A stretch of DNA of 64,000 nt from Haloplanus natans DSM 17983 (GTDB taxonomy: Archaea > Halobacteriota > Halobacteria > Halobacteriales > Haloferacaceae). The stretch lies in NCBI RefSeq assembly GCF_000427685.1, contig NZ_KE386573.1, positions 744,001-808,000 on the forward strand. The letters run 5' to 3'. Positions 1-7,543 of the stretch are shown piece after piece. The first letter of the stretch is position 1; the number at the start of each line of letters is the position of its first letter. The translations under genes and the position numbers were made by a program. Below the pieces are notes generated by a model that saw only the letters and a program-made list of their open reading frames with translations, was not told the origin of the DNA and did not search any database.

Positions 1-1
1 A

Positions 2-397
2 GCCGGCGACGTTCGACCGGACGCGACGGCGGGAAAACCGAACGACGCCCGGACGCCGGAATCGACGCGTCTGGGCGGAACTGACACCGAAGCGTACATC
101 TCTGCACTGGAACTGTGTGCGCGCTTGCCCGACGAGTTGCGCCTTCCCGACCAGGCGGCCGACATCGTGCCGACCGCGTTCGAGGCCGAGCTGGAACAGG
201 AGATTCAGGCTTTCGCCGCAACGGAGTTCGACAATCCGACACCGCACGTCGAAACGCTCTCGTTCGTCGAGGCCGACGGCGACATCTGGTTGAAACTCCG
301 GCTCGGGGCTCCGGTCGAGACGTTCGATCAGCTGGCCGATCGGACCGTGGAACTGCGGGAGTACGCGCTCGAAGAGCTGGATTCGTTTCTCGAATGA
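2..397 (+). CDS. C-terminal part of an unrecognised protein, cut by the left edge
   Basis: The reading frame is open from base 2 to the TGA ending at 397, giving about 131 residues without a start in the window. An internal TTG near 125 could begin a shorter product, but coding character (many D/E) continues upstream, so I treat it as the tail of a longer gene. The visible part is acidic and predicted mostly helical (ELEQEIQAF, LADRTVELREYALEEL) with no Cys cluster, membrane segment or motif that I recognise. It is on the same strand as the hydrogenase genes, but the genes at 449-1462 on the other strand separate it from them. No function is proposed. Confidence 0.55.
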   Translation, partial: AGDVRPDATAGKPNDARTPESTRLGGTDTEAYISALELCARLPDELRLPDQAADIVPTAFEAELEQEIQAFAATEFDNPTPHVETLSFVEADGDIWLKLRLGAPVETFDQLADRTVELREYALEELDSFLE

Positions 398-448
398 GGC
401 TGGTCGCCACCGAGCGGTCCAGTCCGACCGTCCGTCCCCCGACGCTCG

Positions 449-1033
449 TCACCCGCTGCCGATGCTCGCACGCCGGACGCCGAGATGCGCTGGCGGGTCC
501 TCGCCGCGGAGTTCGGGTGGGACGACGTCGGCGGGCGTCTCCATGCGGTCGGGGACGACAGTCCGCCCGTCCGGTCGACTGAGAAAGAACGGTGCGGCCG
601 ACATCGACGCGCGCCGGAATAGTTGCCGCCACGTCGACTCGCCGTGGAGGTAACACCCGAACGAGAACCGACCGTAACCTATCGCTTCGGCTTTATCAGT
701 CATCACGTCCGCTTCGTCGGTTTCGAACTCGGCGTCACACATCCACGCGACGAACGGCGGTCCACCGGCGAGTCGGCCAACGAACGCGTCCCAGCCAGCG
801 TCGTCCTCGAAGACGACCCACGCGTGTCGGTCGCCGACGGCGTCGATTTCGATACTGAACCGGTCTCCCTCCCAGACGAACGTCGCCTCGTGGCCGGGGA
901 CGCGTGCGCCGCGGTGATGATAGACGACCCCCGCGACGTCGTACTCGACGGCCTCGGAGACGCGAAGCGCCCCGTTGCTCCGGAGTCGGTCACGAAACTG
1001 CGGGAGTGCGTAGAGGCTCTCCGAATCGCTCAT
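449..1033 (-). CDS. Unknown acidic protein, 194 aa
   Basis: An ATG at 1033 gives 194 residues; an in-frame GTG at 1045 is the alternative. The composition is typically haloarchaeal (runs of D and E), unlike the basic overlapping frames, which supports this strand. No signal peptide, membrane helix or metal motif is obvious. The protein contains several aromatic-rich short stretches (AWVVFEDD, FVAWMCDAEFE, YGRFSFGCYLHGEST) and a less ordered C-terminal third. I do not recognise a family. It sits tail-to-tail with the partial gene on its left and is followed, further right on the same strand, by a small winged-helix gene. Confidence 0.55.
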   Translation of the reverse strand: MSDSESLYALPQFRDRLRSNGALRVSEAVEYDVAGVVYHHRGARVPGHEATFVWEGDRFSIEIDAVGDRHAWVVFEDDAGWDAFVGRLAGGPPFVAWMCDAEFETDEADVMTDKAEAIGYGRFSFGCYLHGESTWRQLFRRASMSAAPFFLSRPDGRTVVPDRMETPADVVPPELRGEDPPAHLGVRRASIGSG

Positions 1034-1081
1034 GCCAGCGGCCACCTCGACTGAGCGGTGCGTGTCGGGACGCCGACGGGG

Positions 1082-1462
1082 TCACTCCGTCGTCGTCGCC
1101 GTTTGGCACACATCGTCCTCGTCCGCCTCGGGGTCGTGACACCAGCAATCCGGGCCACACTCGACGTGCGAGTGCCCCTCCTCGACGTGGCCGAACGTAT
1201 CGGCGAAACGCCGTTTGGCCTCGTACTCACCGCGGTCGGTCAATCCGTACCCACCCCTCGCCCGTTCGAACAGTCCGTCGTCGTCCAGTCGGTCGAACGC
1301 GGTGTGAATCTCGTCGTCCGTCGCTTCGAGAAACGCGCTGAGGTCGGCCGGTTCGACCGTGTCCGAGAGTTCTTCCTCTCGGAGCATCCAGTACGTCGCT
1401 TCGAGAATCTCGTCACGGAGTACTACGGCGTCCAACGAATCGCCGTTCGACTCGGAATCCAT
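1082..1462 (-). CDS. Small winged-helix protein with C-terminal Cys/His cluster
   Basis: The ATG at 1462 gives 126 residues. Residues ~10-80 read as a winged helix: helices around LRDEILEATYWMLRE and LSAFLEATDDEIHTAFDRL, then a wing-like YGLTDRGEYEAKRRF, the common pattern of haloarchaeal PadR/ArsR-like regulators. The C-terminal part carries H-V-E-C-G-P-D-C-W-C-H and one more Cys, a possible metal-binding tail. This combination so near a nickel-enzyme locus makes metal-responsive regulation thinkable, but nothing shows the target. A TTG 7 codons upstream is a less likely start. Confidence 0.6.
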   Translation of the reverse strand: MDSESNGDSLDAVVLRDEILEATYWMLREEELSDTVEPADLSAFLEATDDEIHTAFDRLDDDGLFERARGGYGLTDRGEYEAKRRFADTFGHVEEGHSHVECGPDCWCHDPEADEDDVCQTATTTE

Positions 1463-1591
1463 ACGGTCCTGTACCCATGTCAACTGAAAAAAGCTACCGC
1501 CGGTGTGGCCGCCTCCGACCGGCCGAGCGCGGGCGGCGTTCCGACGGTACCGGGGTAAGAGCCAATAGCAGGCTGTGCCGATGGATACGAC

Positions 1592-2080
1592 ATGGAGATA
1601 CTGGTCGCGTGTATGGGGAATCTCCTGCGTGGCGACGATGGATTCGGCGTGGCAGTGGCGGATGCGCTCCGTGACCGGGACTTTCCGGCGTCGGTCGACA
1701 TCGTCGAAGTCGGCATTTCGGGCGTCAGTATGGCACAGGAGTTACTCGACGAATACGACGCATTCGTCCTCGTCGATGCGATGGAAACGGGCGACGACCC
1801 CGGAACGGTCAGTGTCAGTCGGGCGTCGGTTCCGGACATCGACCAGTACTCCGACCGCGAGGTTGCGAGCTTTGCGGCGGACATGCACCAGACCGATCCC
1901 TCGAAGATACTCGTGTTGGGCGAGGCGCTCGGCGTCCTGCCGGACGTCGTCGTCTTGGTCGGGTGTGAGCCGACCGATACCGACGAACTCACCGACCGAT
2001 TGAGCCGTCCCGTCCGCGAGGCGGTGCCGGAGGGCGCCGATCAGGTCGAACGGATCGTCGACGAACTCGTTCGCCAGTGA
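1592..2080 (+). CDS. [NiFe]-hydrogenase maturation endopeptidase (M52/HycI-HyaD family)
   Basis: A 162-aa protein matching the usual size of the family. The N-terminal strand and loop MEILVACMGNLLRGDDGFG is the family signature, with the acidic residue of the DDG motif as first nickel ligand; LVDAM near residue 60 supplies the second Asp, and M-H-Q-T-D around residue 90 the His. Such proteases clip the C-terminal extension from the large subunit after the Ni-Fe(CN)2CO centre is inserted. The substrate is almost certainly the large subunit at 3510-5486, which keeps a 41-residue extension after its last Cys motif. It is read in the same direction as the structural operon but is separated from it by a promoter. 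Confidence 0.9.
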   Translation: MEILVACMGNLLRGDDGFGVAVADALRDRDFPASVDIVEVGISGVSMAQELLDEYDAFVLVDAMETGDDPGTVSVSRASVPDIDQYSDREVASFAADMHQTDPSKILVLGEALGVLPDVVVLVGCEPTDTDELTDRLSRPVREAVPEGADQVERIVDELVRQ

Positions 2081-2110
2081 GCCTGCACTCCGTCTATGCG
2101 GTGGGCCTGC

Positions 2111-2118
2111 ATATTTAA
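2111..2118 (+). promoter_or_regulatory. TATA box of the hydrogenase structural operon
   Basis: The sequence atatttaa lies 27-34 bases upstream of the ATG at 2145, the spacing expected for a leaderless haloarchaeal transcript starting at or next to the start codon. No Shine-Dalgarno-like sequence is present in between. Confidence 0.6.
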
Positions 2119-2144
2119 CACCGTAGAAATATGTATAGGCGTGT

Positions 2145-3272
2145 ATGAGTGCAGGTGGCAAAACACCGGAGGCCGACGCCGCCTCCGAAGCGACGGAATT
2201 CGACGCTATCGACGTATTCTGGCTCCCCGGCGAGGCCTGTGACGGCTGTTCGATATCGACGCTCGGGGCGACGGACCCACCGATCGAGGACCTCCTCCGT
2301 GGCCACGTCCCACATCTGCCACAGATAAACCTTCACCATCACGAACTGGCCGTCGAATCGGGGACCGCGTACGTCGACGGGATGCGAGACGCCGTAGCCG
2401 GCGAACGTGACCCGTACATCGTCGTCGTCGAGGGGAGCGTTCCGAACGAACGTCTCATCGACGGCGACGGCTACTGGGTATCGATGGGGAAAGACGAGCA
2501 GGGCGACCCGGTTAGGACCGTCGACTGGCTCGACCGACTCGCCCCCGGCGCCGCGGCCGTCGTCGCCATCGGAACGTGTGCGACGTGGGGTGGCGTCCCC
2601 GCTGCCCAGGGGAACGTCACGGACGCGATGGGCACGATGGACTATCTGGGTCGGGACTACCGGAGCGAACTGGACCTCCCGGTGATCAACGTGCCCGGCT
2701 GTGCGCCCGTCGGGGACAACTTCATCGAGACGGTCGCCCATCTCCTCTTACACGTCGGCGGGTTCGGGCCACCGCCCGAACTGGACGAACTCGGGCGACC
2801 GACGTGGCTCTTCGGCGAAACCGTCCACCGGAACTGTGAACGCGGGGCCTACTACGAGGAAGGCGACTTCGCCGAGGAGTACGGCAGCGAAAAGTGCCTC
2901 GTCAGCAAGGGATGCTGGGGGCCGACGGTCAAATGTAATATGCCCTCCCGTCGAAACATCGAGGGCGTCGGCGGGTGCATGAACATGGGGGGCAAGTGTA
3001 TCGGCTGTACGATGCCCGGGTTCCCTGATAAGTTCACGCCGTTTTTCAAGAAGCCGCCGGGGTCGAAAGTATCGACCGTCAGCTCCTCGATACTGGGCGG
3101 GATCATGTCCAAACTCCGACGCAAGTCGATGAAGAACCTCGATACGTCGACCCGCTGGGAGAGCCCCGGGATAACCGAGCGGATGTACCAGTGGCAGCTC
3201 AAACGCGGCTCGACCTACGACTCCGACCGCGGACTCGAACGCCGACCCGGCGGGAAGACGGGGGACGACTGA
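2145..3272 (+). CDS. [NiFe] hydrogenase small (electron-transfer) subunit
   Basis: 375 aa. Proximal-cluster ligands are visible as C32-x2-C35 (ACDGCS), C145 (GTCATWGG) and C186 (PGCAPVG). The distal cluster is H228, C231, C251, C257. The medial cluster region has C264, C278, C285 and C288; C278 falls where classical enzymes have the Pro that produces a [3Fe-4S] cluster, so a [4Fe-4S] medial cluster is predicted. There is no twin-arginine signal and no C-terminal membrane anchor, so the enzyme is probably cytoplasmic or held by a partner. It passes electrons from the large subunit (3510-5486) to an acceptor that is not obvious in the window. First gene of an operon, leaderless start. Confidence 0.95.
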   Translation: MSAGGKTPEADAASEATEFDAIDVFWLPGEACDGCSISTLGATDPPIEDLLRGHVPHLPQINLHHHELAVESGTAYVDGMRDAVAGERDPYIVVVEGSVPNERLIDGDGYWVSMGKDEQGDPVRTVDWLDRLAPGAAAVVAIGTCATWGGVPAAQGNVTDAMGTMDYLGRDYRSELDLPVINVPGCAPVGDNFIETVAHLLLHVGGFGPPPELDELGRPTWLFGETVHRNCERGAYYEEGDFAEEYGSEKCLVSKGCWGPTVKCNMPSRRNIEGVGGCMNMGGKCIGCTMPGFPDKFTPFFKKPPGSKVSTVSSSILGGIMSKLRRKSMKNLDTSTRWESPGITERMYQWQLKRGSTYDSDRGLERRPGGKTGDD

Positions 3273-3274
3273 TC

Positions 3275-3508
3275 ATGTGCTTGGACAAGTTCCCGGTCGA
3301 ATTCGACGCCGAGGGGAACGCCCGACTGTCCGACTCCACCGAGGCGGACGGGACGGACTTTCTCGAAGACGTGACCGTGCCCGAGGACGAACTGACTCCC
3401 GAAGAGCGGTTCGGGGCAATCGTCGAGGCGTTGCCGGATCGCGCCGCGCAGCGCTTGCACACCTCGGGTGCCGGTGAGACGGACGAGAGCACACCGCAGA
3501 CACCCTGA
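3275..3508 (+). CDS. 77-aa acidic protein between the hydrogenase subunits
   Basis: ATG two bases after the small-subunit stop, and its own stop is one base before the large-subunit ATG, so it is translationally packed into the operon. It starts MCLDKFPVEFDAEGN and has an acidic middle (FLEDVTVPEDELTPEERF) with a helical segment ERFGAIVEALPDRAAQRL and a Thr/Ser-rich tail. It has a single Cys at position 2, no transmembrane segment and no known fold that I can recall. Position between the two structural genes implies an assembly factor, a small extra subunit or an electron-transfer docking protein; none can be chosen from sequence alone. Confidence 0.75.
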   Translation: MCLDKFPVEFDAEGNARLSDSTEADGTDFLEDVTVPEDELTPEERFGAIVEALPDRAAQRLHTSGAGETDESTPQTP

Positions 3509-3509
3509 T

Positions 3510-5486
3510 ATGTTCGAGCATCTGCCGATAACGCGAGCCGACGACGGATCGTACAGAACGGTCGACGGCGGAACGTTCCGCGTCGACGAGACACACCGCT
3601 CGACCGCCGAGCGGGTCGCCGACATGACCGGCGGGGACGACGCGGTTCATCCCGACGGTGCCGGGCTGCACGAAGCCGACCCGGAGCGCGACGAACAACT
3701 CCACGACATCGACATCGACCCCGTGACGCGGGTCGCCGGCTCGCTCGCGTTCCACGCCAACGTCGACCTGGAGGAGCGGACCGTCCGCGAGGCACACGCC
3801 CAGGCGACGCTGTTCCGGGGCTACGAAATCATTCTCGAGGGCCGCGACCCCCGGGATGCGATCGACCTTTCGAGTCGGGCGTGTGGCGTCTGTGGCGCCG
3901 TCCACTCCATCTGTTCGTCCATGGCACTCGAGATGGCGCTACCGGTCGAACCGCCGCCGATGGGGGTCTGGGCACGGAACATGGGGCAGGCTGCCGCCTT
4001 CCTCTACGACAACTCCCTCCACCTGCATCTGCTGGCGGGCCCGGACTACTCGGCGGCGATGATGGCGGATACGAACCCCGACCTGCTCGCGACGGCTCGG
4101 GAGACGGCGGCGCCCCACGCCGACATTCACGGCTACGAGACGGTCGGCGAGATCATGGAGGGGTTGAACCCGCTCGAGGGCGACCTGTATCTCTCGGCGC
4201 TCGAGAAGACGCGCGACGCCCGCCAGATGGCGTCGCTCATGCTCGGCAAGTACCCACACCCGTCGACCATCGCCCCGGGTGGCGTGACGACGACGCTCTC
4301 GCGGTCCTCGTTCACGCAGTTCTACACCCGCCTCGACGACATGTTCGACTGGGCGAAGCAGGTGGCCTACCTGTGGGACGACCTCATGGACTTCATGCTC
4401 GAAGAGCAGGCCGGATTCGAACACGTCGGCGAACATCCGAAAAACATGATCGGGACCGGCGTCTACGACGATCCCGACGTCTACAACGCCCGGTACGAAG
4501 ACGCCGACGAGTGGGGCAACGCCCGACTCGCGACGCCGGGGGTCGTCGTCGACGGCGAACTGGTGACGACCAACCTGACCGAGATCGATATCGGGATGGA
4601 GGAGTTCGTCGACCACGCCTACTACGAGGACTGGACCGACGAGGCCGTGCCGTTCGAAACGTCTCCGGCCGGCGATCCGCTCAGTCCGTACCACCCGTGG
4701 AACAAGGAAACGCGGCCGAAACCCGACGGCAAGTCCTGGCGGGAACGGTACACGTGGGGTACGGCGCCGCGCTGGGACCGTCACACGATGGAGTGTTGTC
4801 CACACGCCCGTCTGTGGATCACCGCCCTCGCCGAGGAGGTGGACAATCCCTTCATTCGACCGACCGGCGACGGCATCGAGTTCGACCTGCCGGAGGCGGA
4901 CCTCGAAGCGATGACGCTCCGGTGGGACGTTCCGGACCGTCTCAACGCCGCCGAGCGACTCCGTGGGAAAGCCTACGCGCTGGCTCACCACGCGCTCGTG
5001 TGTTATACGGGCTTCATCGAGTCCCTCGAGTTGTTGAAAGGGGGCGAGGATGCCGTCCACACCGAGTTCTCGATCCCGAAGCGCGGCACCCACCGGGGGG
5101 TGGGATTCTGGGAGGCCGGCCGCGGCTTCCTCACCCACCACCTCACCCTCGAGGACGGCCTCATCGACAACTATCAGATCGTTACGCCGAGTACGTGGAA
5201 CTCGTCGCCGACCGGCCCGTTCGGACAGTCCGGACCCTTCGAAGTCGGGGCGATGAACACGCCGATCCTCGAGGACTTCGACGGCGAGGACGACTTCTCG
5301 GCGATCGACATCCTGCGCGGCGTCCGGAGTTTCGATCCGTGTATGCCCTGTACCGTTCACATGTACACGGCCGGCGGGAACGACGTCATCAGCGAGAACG
5401 TGACGATGACGACCTGTGGCTGTTCGACCGGTTCGGACGACAAGCCGGCCGAGGTCACGCTCAGGGAGATGCTCGCCGACGACTGA
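3510..5486 (+). CDS. [NiFe] hydrogenase large (catalytic) subunit
   Basis: 658 aa from the ATG at 3510, directly after the stop of the 77-aa gene. The L1 motif RACGVCGAVH (C125, C128, H132) and the L2 motif DPCMPCTVH (C611, C614, H617) supply the four Cys that hold Ni-Fe. A 41-residue extension follows H617 and contains its own CGC; it should be removed by the protease. Long inserts around residues 200-450 (HPSTIAPGGV, TPGVVVDGELVT, HPWNKETRPKP) resemble, from memory, the group 1h 'actinobacterial' type of respiratory H2-uptake enzymes more than standard group 1a-e enzymes. The first ~65 residues are an acidic haloarchaeal extension. Splits or makes H2; uptake direction is an inference from relatives. 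Confidence 0.95.
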   Translation: MFEHLPITRADDGSYRTVDGGTFRVDETHRSTAERVADMTGGDDAVHPDGAGLHEADPERDEQLHDIDIDPVTRVAGSLAFHANVDLEERTVREAHAQATLFRGYEIILEGRDPRDAIDLSSRACGVCGAVHSICSSMALEMALPVEPPPMGVWARNMGQAAAFLYDNSLHLHLLAGPDYSAAMMADTNPDLLATARETAAPHADIHGYETVGEIMEGLNPLEGDLYLSALEKTRDARQMASLMLGKYPHPSTIAPGGVTTTLSRSSFTQFYTRLDDMFDWAKQVAYLWDDLMDFMLEEQAGFEHVGEHPKNMIGTGVYDDPDVYNARYEDADEWGNARLATPGVVVDGELVTTNLTEIDIGMEEFVDHAYYEDWTDEAVPFETSPAGDPLSPYHPWNKETRPKPDGKSWRERYTWGTAPRWDRHTMECCPHARLWITALAEEVDNPFIRPTGDGIEFDLPEADLEAMTLRWDVPDRLNAAERLRGKAYALAHHALVCYTGFIESLELLKGGEDAVHTEFSIPKRGTHRGVGFWEAGRGFLTHHLTLEDGLIDNYQIVTPSTWNSSPTGPFGQSGPFEVGAMNTPILEDFDGEDDFSAIDILRGVRSFDPCMPCTVHMYTAGGNDVISENVTMTTCGCSTGSDDKPAEVTLREMLADD

Positions 5487-5490
5487 AGAG

Positions 5491-6168
5491 ATGAGTGACA
5501 GCGACGGATCAGGGTCGCTCGACCCACAGTCGGCCGCGGAACGTGGGGATGCAGTCAGCGACCAGCCACGTCCGGGTAGCGGCCACGGTCACAGCAAGGG
5601 CCGGTCGTACGGAACGACGGCCGGCCTGATCGCGGGCGATCGGAGCGCATCGCAGTTGGTCGTCGGCGTCGGGTATCCGTACCTGAGCGATCTGGCGGTT
5701 GGCAACGTCGTCGCGGACCGGCTCGGGAAGTGCCAACTCCCCGACGTCGCCGTTGCGGACTGCAGTCACACACCGATCGCGGCCTACCAGACGATCACGG
5801 TGGGCGAGTACGACACCGTCGTGATCGTCGGCGCCCGCAAGCGGGGCGATGGGCTGAACACCGGCACTCCGTCCGCCGATCCTGGCCGGATACACACGTA
5901 TCCGACGGCCGACGTGCCGGTTCCGGAGGGCGACATCGTCGACCGACTCGCGGAGTGTGCGATGGGGAGTAACACCGTCGAAAACGTCGTGATCACGACG
6001 AAGGCGCTCGGCGAGTTCCCCTCCGAGTCGACCGTTATCGACATCGAACCGGAGTACGATTCGTGGGGGCTCACCGTCGACGAGTTCAGCCCGGCGGTCG
6101 CCGACCGCTTCGACGACCTCCTCGACCGGGTGCTCGACCGTCTCGAACGGGACTACTCCCCGGAGTGA
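5491..6168 (+). CDS. Divergent hydrogenase-maturation-protease-like protein
   Basis: 225 aa, starting 4 bases after the large-subunit stop, so last gene of the structural operon. After a ~45-residue Gly/Ser/His-rich N-terminus, LVVGVGYPYLSDLAVGNVVADRL has the form of the M52 first strand and loop, keeping one Asp. The second ligand site reads VVIVGARKRG, with Gly where active enzymes have Asp, and the His loop is replaced by VVITTKALGEFPSE. It therefore looks like a paralog without the full nickel site and may be a chaperone or scaffold rather than a protease. The genuine protease would be the gene at 1592. Overlaps the next gene on the opposite strand by 16 bases at the 3' ends. Confidence 0.8.
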   Translation: MSDSDGSGSLDPQSAAERGDAVSDQPRPGSGHGHSKGRSYGTTAGLIAGDRSASQLVVGVGYPYLSDLAVGNVVADRLGKCQLPDVAVADCSHTPIAAYQTITVGEYDTVVIVGARKRGDGLNTGTPSADPGRIHTYPTADVPVPEGDIVDRLAECAMGSNTVENVVITTKALGEFPSESTVIDIEPEYDSWGLTVDEFSPAVADRFDDLLDRVLDRLERDYSPE

Positions 6169-6518
6169 CGCGTCCACCCGGCCTTTTGGGCCGCCTCGCT
6201 GAGCGGAAGGAACTCAAGACCGAGCGACCGTGCGGTGCGTCGATCCTCGTCGGACCGGCCGACGAACACGTGACGGTCCGTCGGAAATCGCTGGCGAACG
6301 CTCGCGAGGTCGGCGATCGGGTCCTCGCCGACGAAGTCGACCGCCACGTCTCGACGGTCAAGCGCAGCGAGCAGCGCCTCCGGCGAGCCATCGGCGACGA
6401 CACCGACGTACCGGGTCCAGCGCTTCGCGTCTTCGACCGCCGCGGGCGGGTCCGATAGCTCCGCCAGTGCGGCATCCCGGAAGACGAGCGTCATATCGGT
6501 CGAGCCCTCGGGAGACAT
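6153..6518 (-). CDS. Small conserved-looking haloarchaeal protein, 121 aa
   Basis: ATG at 6518; a second ATG at 6494 (MTLVFRD) may be the true start. The protein is soluble, acidic and alternates helices and strands: AALAELSDPPAAVEDAKRW, RYVGVVADGSPEALLAALDRR, VDFVGEDPIADLASV, HVFVGRSDEDRRTARSLGLEFLPL, which suggests a small alpha/beta domain. I cannot assign a function. It ends inside the 3' end of the protease-like gene and follows the CooC-type ATPase on the same strand, 60 bases away, so it may be co-transcribed with it. Confidence 0.6.
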   Translation of the reverse strand: MSPEGSTDMTLVFRDAALAELSDPPAAVEDAKRWTRYVGVVADGSPEALLAALDRRDVAVDFVGEDPIADLASVRQRFPTDRHVFVGRSDEDRRTARSLGLEFLPLSEAAQKAGWTRHSGE

Positions 6519-6581
6519 GCGTTGGAGTAGCCATACTGTCGTTCGTGGCCTGCGCCGCCTCGTCCCGACCCGCCGACGCCG

Positions 6582-7352
6582 TCAGTCGTGTGTCGACAGG
6601 AGGTCGTCCGCCAGGTCCGCGACCGCGGTGACGGCCGGCGCGTTCGGATCGTAATCGTAGGGCGCGGTCCCCTCCTGGTCGGCCCGTCTCACCGCGTCGT
6701 CGTACGGTACGACCGACGTGATTGTGAGGTCGTTGTTGTCGCAGAACTCCTCGATCGCCGCCCGGTCGTCGTCGTCACGGACTTTGTTCGCGACGACGTT
6801 CACCTCGGGGATGCCGAGTTCCGCTGCCAGGTCGCGGGTGCGCCGACCCGTCTCCAGCGACTTGTAATACGGCTCGACGACGACGAGCAAGGTGTCTACG
6901 TCCTTGGTCGTCCCCCGTCCGAGATGCTCGACGCCGGCGACCATATCCATGACGGTCACTTCGTCGCGGGTCTCGACGACCCCCGAGAGCACCTCCCGGG
7001 CAGTGGAGTGGGCCCGGCACATGCATCCGCTTCCGGCGTGATCGACCTCGCCCATCTTGAGGAGTCGAATCCCGTCCGGCGCCGCCGTCCCGTGCTGCTC
7101 GATGATCTCCTCGGGGGATTTGCTCAGCTCCAGTTCCGTCTCCCCGCTCGGCAACTCGACGCGTTCGAGTAGGTCGTTGGGAACCGGGGGGACGGACTGT
7201 TCGCGTGGCACGCCGACGGTCAGCGAGAGGTTCGGATTCTCGTCGTCGTCGATAGCGAGTACCTCGTACCCCTTCGATGCACAGGCACGCGCGAGCGTCC
7301 CGGAAATCGTCGTTTTTCCGGAGCCACCTTTGCCGGAGACAGCTACCTTCAT
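6582..7352 (-). CDS. CooC-type nickel-insertion ATPase (MinD/SIMIBI family)
   Basis: 256 aa from the ATG at 7352. Residues 1-15 give MKVAVSGKGGSGKTT, the deviant Walker A of the CooC/MinD class. DDDENPNLS near residue 40, the GCMCRAHS motif (Cys-x-Cys, used for nickel or dimer contact in CooC) and VMDMVAGVEHLGRGT follow the CooC order. CooC normally loads Ni into carbon-monoxide dehydrogenase; here the gene lies among hydrogenase genes and no CODH is present, so it may replace HypB as the Ni-insertion GTPase/ATPase. An AT-rich box, 25-36 bases before this ATG, fits a leaderless start here better than the ATG at 7364 or the longer frame to 7460. Confidence 0.88.
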   Translation of the reverse strand: MKVAVSGKGGSGKTTISGTLARACASKGYEVLAIDDDENPNLSLTVGVPREQSVPPVPNDLLERVELPSGETELELSKSPEEIIEQHGTAAPDGIRLLKMGEVDHAGSGCMCRAHSTAREVLSGVVETRDEVTVMDMVAGVEHLGRGTTKDVDTLLVVVEPYYKSLETGRRTRDLAAELGIPEVNVVANKVRDDDDRAAIEEFCDNNDLTITSVVPYDDAVRRADQEGTAPYDYDPNAPAVTAVADLADDLLSTHD

Positions 7353-7376
7353 TAGCTGTGTCATCGCGTTACCATG

Positions 7377-7388
7377 ATAAAAAATATT
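7377..7388 (-). promoter_or_regulatory. TATA-like box of the cooC-type gene
   Basis: On the minus strand the AT-rich aatattttttat lies 25-36 bases before the ATG at 7352, which supports that start and a leaderless mRNA separate from hypE. Confidence 0.45.
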
Positions 7389-7457
7389 CCCCGACTGCGA
7401 GCAACGGGCGGCGAACGGAGCATCCAAACCGGTGTGACTGCGTACGGCGACCCGTCT

Positions 7458-7543
7458 CATACTGTTTATTGTAACTGGTTACCGGTGGGTCGCCAAGACG
7501 GTCCGGCGACCCACCGGTAATGACTTACAATAAACACTATCAG
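7458..7543. repeat. Palindromic ~85-bp repeat, copy 1 (after hypE)
   Basis: A near-perfect inverted repeat: outer arms contain tgtttattgtaa, inner arms ccggtgggtcgcc / ggcgacccaccgg, with a ~10-base loop aagacggtcc. It starts at the hypE stop codon (minus strand TGA followed by TAGTGTTTATTG) and ends in TATGAGAC. Other full copies are at 37203 and 40497 and a half copy is at 24635. It could act as a transcription terminator between hypE and the cooC-type gene. Confidence 0.9.

Noticed and set aside
623-1054. 143-codon + frame opposite the 449-1033 gene
   Set aside because: Less acidic and without a better start; the minus frame was preferred, though neither has a known family.
3881-5494. Long + frame of 537 codons and a minus frame of 473 codons over the hydrogenase large subunit
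   Set aside because: Both are Arg-rich or lack motifs and lie fully within the verified large-subunit gene; they are GC-rich shadows.
7365-7460. Longer start for the CooC-type ATPase
   Set aside because: The added residues are derived partly from the palindromic repeat edge, and the TATA-like box fits the ATG at 7352.
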